From Pseudomonadota bacterium (lineage in GTDB: Bacteria; Pseudomonadota; Gammaproteobacteria; Burkholderiales; Burkholderiaceae_C): 18,010 bases of DNA. The stretch covers positions 1-18,010 of the forward strand of contig JAJZHS010000011.1 of NCBI GenBank assembly GCA_021798395.1, in the 5' to 3' direction. A program made the translations under genes and the position numbers. Positions within the stretch are counted from its first letter, which is position 1, and the number at the start of each line of letters is the position of its first letter. Positions 13,316 through 18,010 of the stretch are shown here, piece after piece. The notes under the pieces were generated by a model. The model was given only the letters and a program-made list of their open reading frames with translations, made no database searches and had not been told where the DNA came from.

Positions 13316-16300
13316 TCAGCGCGGCGCCGCGGTGACCGCGATGCCGCGCAACTGGCCCGCGCGCGCCGCGCCCTCGGGTGCCGGCCAGCGCTGGGCGTCG
13401 AACCGATGCAGCAGTTCGGCCTGTCGGGCGCGTGCCGCGTCGACCGCGGCGCGCTTGACGTGGCCGAAGCCGCGCACGGTCAGCGGCAACGCGGCGATCT
13501 CGATGGCCAGCGGCAGCCGCGCCGCGTCGAGCCGCGACAGCACTTCGTCGAGCACCCGCTCGTAGTCGTCGATCAAGCCGCGCTCGAGCCGGCGCTCGGC
13601 GGTGTATCCAAACGGATCGAAGCGCGTTCCGCGCAGCCGCTTGCAGCGCGCCAGCAGCGCCAGCAGGGGAAGCGCCCAGCGTCCGCCGACGCGGATCTTG
13701 CGGCGGTTGCCGAGCCACGGCGGCGCCAGCAGCAACGCGATCCGCGGGCGGCCTTCGAAGGCGTGCGCCAGCCCGGCATGCAGCGAACCGTCGGTGTACA
13801 GCCGCGCGACCTCGTATTCGTCCTTGTAGCTCATCAGCTTGCCGAGCGCGCGCGCCACGGTGCGGGCCAGGCGCTCGTCGCCACCGATCGCCGCCTCGCG
13901 CCGGCGCACCCGCTCGACCTGCGCGGCCCAGCGCTGCGCCCACGCCGCGTCCTGCCAGGCGCGCAGGTGCGCGGTGTACCGCGCGAACAACGCGTCGAGG
14001 CCGCCGTCATCGGACGTCGCGGCGGATTCGCCGGCGGCTGTGCGCAGCGCCGCGCAGGCAGCGGCATCGGCCGCGGCCAGGCGGCCGAGGTCGAACGCCA
14101 GCCGGTTGGCTTCGACCGCCACGGCGTTGAGTTCGATGGCGCGCTGCAACGCGTCGGCCGGCAGCGGGACCAGGCCGCGCTGCCAGGCGTATCCGAGCGC
14201 GACGATGTTGGCTCCGATGCTGTCGCCGAGGAAGTCCTCGGCCAGTTCGTGCGCATCGAACGCATCGACGCGTTCATCGCCCGCCGCTGCGCGCAGTTTG
14301 GCCAGCAGCTCGGGAACCGGAACGTCGGCCTGGGGATCGCGCATGGTCTCGGCCAGCGGGGTGCGGTGCAGGTTGGCCACCACGCGCGTTCTCCCGTGGC
14401 GCACCGTCGACAGCGCGTCGCCGCTGGCGCCGACCACCAGATCGCAGGCCAGCACCGCATCGGCCTGTTGCGCGTCGATGCGCACCTGGTGCAGCTGGGC
14501 CGCGCTTCGCGCCAGGCGCACGAACGACAGCACCGCGCCGCCCTTTTGCGCGAAACCCATGAAATCGAGCACGCTCGAAACGCCGCCCTGCAGGTGCGCG
14601 GCCATCGCGACCAGGGCGCCGACCGTGACCACGCCGGTGCCACCGATTCCGGTGACCAGCAAGTCCCACGGGCCGTCCCACGCCGGCTGCGCGGGCGCCG
14701 GCAACGCGGCGACCAGGGCTGCCAGTCGCTGCGCTGCCGACGGCTCGCGGCGCAGCAGCCCGGGGCGCCGGCGCAGTTGCGCCGAGGTGACCTCGACGAA
14801 ACTGGGGCAGAAGCCTTTGGCGCAGGAGTAGTCCTTGTTGCACGCGGACTGGTCGACGTGGCGCTTGCGCCCGAGCGGCGTGTCGTGCGGCTGCACCGCC
14901 ACGCAGTTGCTCTGCACATTGCAGTCGCCGCAGCCCTCGCAGACCGCGTCGTGGATGTACAGCCGGCGCGCCGGATCGGGCGCTTCGCCGCGCCGGCGGC
15001 GCCGGCGCAGCTCGGCGGCGCAGGTCTGCTCGTAGATCAGGACCGTCACGCCCGGGGTCGCACGCAAACGGCGCTGGACCGCGTCGAGTTCGGCGCGATC
15101 GTGGAACGTCGTCGCCGCCGGGAAGCGACTGCGCTGGGCGCGGTACTTGCCGATCGCGTCGGACACCACCGCGACGTGCGCCACGCCCTCGCTCTCGACC
15201 TGGCGCGCGATCGCGTCGACGCTCAGGCGCCCGTCGACCGGCTGGCCGCCGGTCATCGCCACCGCGTCGTTGGCCAGGATCTTGTAGGTCATCGTCGCGC
15301 GCGCGGCGACGGCCTGGCGGATCGCCAGGTAGCCGGAGTGGTAGTAGGTGCCGTCGCCCAGGTTCTGGAACACGTGCGGCTCGCGCGTGAACAGCGCGTG
15401 CGACACCCAGTCGACGCCCTCGCCGCCCATCTGGATCAGCCCGACGGTGTCGCGCTGCATCCAGCTGGCCATGAAATGGCAGCCGATTCCAGCCTGCGCG
15501 TGCGCGCCTTCGGGAACCCGCGTCGACGTGTTGTGCGGGCAGCCGGCGCAGAAATACGGCAACCGGCGCACGCCGTCGGCTGCGTTGCTCGGAAGCGCCG
15601 GCGGCGTGAAGTCCGGCACGTGCCGCCGGTGATCGTTGAACGTGGCGTGGTCGGGAAAGTGCCGCACCAGCCAGTCGGCGAGCAGCCCGATCAGTCGCGA
15701 AGGACGCAATTCGCCGTCGGCGGCCACCAGCGGCGCGCCGGCGGCGTCGCGCTTGCCGACGATGACCGGCCGCTGCGCGTCGTTGTACAGCAGCGCGCGC
15801 AGCTGCGCCTCGACCACCGGCGCCTTCTCCTCGACCACCAGCACCTCGCGCAGTCCCTGGGTGAACGCGCGCATGCGGCTGATTTCCAGCGGAAACGACA
15901 GCCCGACCTTGTAGATGCGCACCCCGGCGCCGGCCAGCATCTGCGGCGTGATCTCGAGCCTGCGCAGCGCTTCCATCAGATCGTGGTGCGCCTTGCCGCA
16001 GGTGACGATGCCGACCCGCGCGTCGGCGCACGCGACGATGTCGCGGTCGATGCTGTTGACGCGGGCGAACGCGGCCACCGCGTCGAGCTTGTCGCTCAGC
16101 CGCGTCTCGATGCGCAGCGACGGCAGATCCGGCCAGCGATAATGCAAGCCGTCGGGCGGCGGCCGGTGGCCGCTGAGCGCGCGCACCGCGTCGGCGTCGC
16201 GCCACGCCGCGACGCGCTCGGCGACGGCGTCGAGGTCGACGCTGGCGCGGCTCTCGACGACTTCGGACAGCGCGGTGAAACCGACCCAGTTGCCGCTGTA

Positions 16301-16882
16301 GCGCGACAGTTCCCAGCCGTACAGGCCGAACTCCAGATACTCGCCGACATCGGCCGGTGCCAGCACCGGCATGCGCATGGCCTCGAACAGCAGATCGCTC
16401 TGGTGGGGCATCGACGACGACACGCAGCCATGGTCGTCGCCGGCGACGACCAGCACCCCGCCGCGCGGCGACGCGCCGTACGCGTTGCCGTGCTTGATCG
16501 CGTCGCCGGCGCGGTCGACCCCCGGGCCCTTGCCGTACCACAGCGCGAACACCGCGTCGACGCTGCGTTGTGGATCCGACTCGACGCGCTGGGTACCCAG
16601 CACCTGGGTCGCTGCCAGTTCCTCGTTGACCGCCGGTACGAAGCGCACGCCGTGTCCCGCGTACTCGGCGCCCGCGCTCCAGATCGCCTGGTCGAGTCCG
16701 CCCAGAGGCGAGCCGCGGTAGCCGCTGACGAAGCCACGGCTGTCGAGCCCGCGCGCGGCGTCGCGCGCGCGCTGCATCAGCGGCAGCCGGGCCAGCGCCT
16801 GCGTGCCGCTGAGGAACACGCGCCCGTGTTGCGCCCACAGCGCGTCGTCGAGCCGATAGGGACGTGCTGCGTTGGCTGGCAT
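13316..16882 (-). CDS. Fused indolepyruvate:ferredoxin oxidoreductase (alpha-gamma fusion)
   Basis: 1188-residue thiamine-diphosphate/iron-sulfur enzyme that oxidatively decarboxylates aryl-2-oxoacids to the acyl-CoA with ferredoxin as acceptor, in aromatic amino acid breakdown. Order: pyrimidine-binding region (about 20-240, GYRGSPLGGLDQ, AVNEELAATQVLGTQ); an inter-domain segment; the TPP region with CAGCPHNTSTRVPEG (Cys445, Cys448) and LGDGTYYHSGYLA to AND (509-539); a Cys cluster CEGCGDCNVQSNC (648-660) with CNKDYSCAKGFCP (681-693) for [4Fe-4S]; the gamma-subunit domain (about 740-930, GIGGTGVVTVGALVA); and a C-terminal extension of the DUF6537 type. The start at 16882 has GGGAGAAGG upstream; the frame extends further but not with family sequence. 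It is divergent from an Lrp/AsnC regulator, its likely controller. It matches the length of the fused proteobacterial form. The substrate assignment is by family only. Confidence 0.93.
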   Translation of the reverse strand: MPANAARPYRLDDALWAQHGRVFLSGTQALARLPLMQRARDAARGLDSRGFVSGYRGSPLGGLDQAIWSAGAEYAGHGVRFVPAVNEELAATQVLGTQRVESDPQRSVDAVFALWYGKGPGVDRAGDAIKHGNAYGASPRGGVLVVAGDDHGCVSSSMPHQSDLLFEAMRMPVLAPADVGEYLEFGLYGWELSRYSGNWVGFTALSEVVESRASVDLDAVAERVAAWRDADAVRALSGHRPPPDGLHYRWPDLPSLRIETRLSDKLDAVAAFARVNSIDRDIVACADARVGIVTCGKAHHDLMEALRRLEITPQMLAGAGVRIYKVGLSFPLEISRMRAFTQGLREVLVVEEKAPVVEAQLRALLYNDAQRPVIVGKRDAAGAPLVAADGELRPSRLIGLLADWLVRHFPDHATFNDHRRHVPDFTPPALPSNAADGVRRLPYFCAGCPHNTSTRVPEGAHAQAGIGCHFMASWMQRDTVGLIQMGGEGVDWVSHALFTREPHVFQNLGDGTYYHSGYLAIRQAVAARATMTYKILANDAVAMTGGQPVDGRLSVDAIARQVESEGVAHVAVVSDAIGKYRAQRSRFPAATTFHDRAELDAVQRRLRATPGVTVLIYEQTCAAELRRRRRRGEAPDPARRLYIHDAVCEGCGDCNVQSNCVAVQPHDTPLGRKRHVDQSACNKDYSCAKGFCPSFVEVTSAQLRRRPGLLRREPSAAQRLAALVAALPAPAQPAWDGPWDLLVTGIGGTGVVTVGALVAMAAHLQGGVSSVLDFMGFAQKGGAVLSFVRLARSAAQLHQVRIDAQQADAVLACDLVVGASGDALSTVRHGRTRVVANLHRTPLAETMRDPQADVPVPELLAKLRAAAGDERVDAFDAHELAEDFLGDSIGANIVALGYAWQRGLVPLPADALQRAIELNAVAVEANRLAFDLGRLAAADAAACAALRTAAGESAATSDDGGLDALFARYTAHLRAWQDAAWAQRWAAQVERVRRREAAIGGDERLARTVARALGKLMSYKDEYEVARLYTDGSLHAGLAHAFEGRPRIALLLAPPWLGNRRKIRVGGRWALPLLALLARCKRLRGTRFDPFGYTAERRLERGLIDDYERVLDEVLSRLDAARLPLAIEIAALPLTVRGFGHVKRAAVDAARARQAELLHRFDAQRWPAPEGAARAGQLRGIAVTAAPR

Positions 16883-16994
16883 AGCCTTCTCCCGATGGAT
16901 GCATGAAAAAGCATAGTTCGCGCAATGGCGAAAATGTTTCCCAAGAAGAAGCTTTTTTGCCAGAATTCGGAAAATTTCCTTTCCGCTCAAAGCA
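16883..16994. promoter_or_regulatory. AT-rich divergent control region, oxidoreductase / Lrp
   Basis: These 112 bases are strikingly AT-rich against GC-rich neighbours. They contain TTCGC (16917-16921) and GCGAA (16928-16932), a perfect inverted repeat with six-base spacer GCAATG, a size that fits an Lrp/AsnC half-site pair. They also contain GGAAA-A-TTTCC (16969-16979) just before the Lrp start. Runs of A and T (16904-16909, 16953-16958) would favour the DNA bending and wrapping used by Lrp-type octamers. The binding sites are proposed from symmetry only. Confidence 0.5.
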
Positions 16995-17474
16995 ATGCCG
17001 GAAAATATCGTTCTCGACTCGTACGCGCTGCGCATCCTCGAGGAACTGCAGCGCGACGCGCGCCAGACCATGCAGCAGCTGTCCGACGCCATCGGGCTGT
17101 CGACGACACCGTGCTGGAAGCGCGTCAAGGACATGGAAGCCGCCGGCGTGATCCGCGGCTACACCGCGCGGGTCGACCGCGTGCGCGTCGGACTCAAGCT
17201 GCTGGTCGTTGCCGAAGTCAATCTGAACCCGCACAGCGACGCCGTGGTCGAGCAGTTCGAGCGCGCGGTCGTCGCGCTGCCGCAAGTCGTCCGCTGCCTG
17301 TCGACCACCGGGCAGGCCGACTACCTGCTGACGGTGATGACCCGCGACATCGAGAGCTACGACCGCTTCCTGCAGGAACGCATCTTCCGCCTGCCCGGAG
17401 TCGCGCACGTGCGCTCGAGCATCGTGCTGCGCGAAGTCAAGGCCGACGCCGGGCTGCCGCTGCGCGAGGGCTGA
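16995..17474 (+). CDS. Lrp/AsnC-family transcriptional regulator
   Basis: 159-residue feast/famine regulator. It begins MPENIVLDSYALRILEELQR, with the helix-turn-helix at about residues 27-48 (MQQLSDAIGLSTTPCWKRVK), then the linker EAAGVIRGYTARVD and a RAM ligand-binding/oligomerisation domain (about 65-150). The RAM domain contains VVRCLSTTGQADYLLTV and LPGVAHVRSSIVLREVK, which are typical. The length is normal. It is divergent from the indolepyruvate oxidoreductase gene across a 112-base AT-rich region, so control of that gene in response to an amino acid (an aromatic one is a natural guess) is inferred. No strong ribosome site precedes the ATG, and an alternative upstream in-frame ATG at 16925 lies within the control region and is less likely. 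Confidence 0.93.
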   Translation: MPENIVLDSYALRILEELQRDARQTMQQLSDAIGLSTTPCWKRVKDMEAAGVIRGYTARVDRVRVGLKLLVVAEVNLNPHSDAVVEQFERAVVALPQVVRCLSTTGQADYLLTVMTRDIESYDRFLQERIFRLPGVAHVRSSIVLREVKADAGLPLREG

Positions 17475-17504
17475 CGCGCGGCCAGCCGGGGGCGGCCAGC
17501 CGGG

Positions 17505-17519
17505 CCGGGCGCAGCCCGG
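17505..17519. terminator. Hairpin between convergent genes
   Basis: CCGGGC (17505-17510) and GCCCGG (17514-17519) form a perfect stem around a GCA triloop in the 57-base gap between the Lrp gene and the convergent downstream gene. The segment before it holds GCGGCCAGCCGGG twice in direct repeat (about 17479-17504). No T-run is present; the terminator role is tentative. Confidence 0.35.
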
Positions 17520-17531
17520 ACCTGGGGGCGC

Positions 17532-18010
<479 letters not shown>

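Noticed and set aside
13406..16906. Very long plus-strand open frame opposite the indolepyruvate oxidoreductase gene
   Set aside because: Its product is Arg/His/Gln/Val-rich low-complexity sequence with no domains. It arises from strong third-position GC bias of the real minus-strand gene, which has many family motifs.

Overview
The window is GC-rich, strongly proteobacterial DNA. Gene content suggests a betaproteobacterium, probably Burkholderiales-like. The pointers are a fused ~1190-residue indolepyruvate:ferredoxin oxidoreductase beside an AsnC/Lrp regulator, an OhrR/Ohr pair, GGEEF-type diguanylate cyclases, a cNMP-domain patatin, and a Cds6-like C-terminal domain behind an Ala-Pro linker. 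Taxonomy is inference from gene content; no rRNA or other marker is present.

Layout. 1-208: non-coding, with a 55-bp-spaced direct repeat. 209-1202: ohrR then ohr, organic peroxide sensing and detoxification, with a perfect inverted repeat between them that is a likely OhrR operator. 1295-5465: a four-gene carbohydrate ABC import operon (binding protein, two permeases, MalK/UgpC-type ATPase); the binding protein's signal peptide is built from a 15-bp minisatellite. 5494-6219 (minus): a lipoprotein of unknown function. 6404-7798: a PAS-PAS-GGDEF diguanylate cyclase. 7795-8030: a short repeat region that forms two small ORFs linked to each other and to both flanking genes by ATGA stop/start overlaps. 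8027-8446: a small exported protein. 8469-9548 (minus): an Old Yellow Enzyme ene-reductase, divergent from a TetR regulator at 9698-10258. 10362-12110: a patatin phospholipase with an N-terminal cyclic-nucleotide-type domain, followed by a second GGDEF protein (12239-13270). 13316-16882 (minus): the fused indolepyruvate oxidoreductase, divergent from an Lrp/AsnC regulator (16995-17474). 17532-18010 (minus): the 3' part of a gene whose product ends in a Cds6/NTF2-like domain behind an (Ala-Pro)n linker coded by a hexanucleotide repeat that runs off the window.

How it fits together. This is mostly ordinary chromosomal accessory and metabolic content: stress detoxification (Ohr, ene-reductase) with local regulators, one sugar importer, aromatic 2-oxoacid catabolism with a local regulator, and two c-di-GMP synthases with intact active and inhibitory sites. 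No mobile element, phage, CRISPR or RNA gene was recognised. The least ordinary parts are the stop/start-coupled repeat module at 7795-8040, the in-frame signal-peptide minisatellite at 1319-1384, and the linker microsatellite at 17947-18010.
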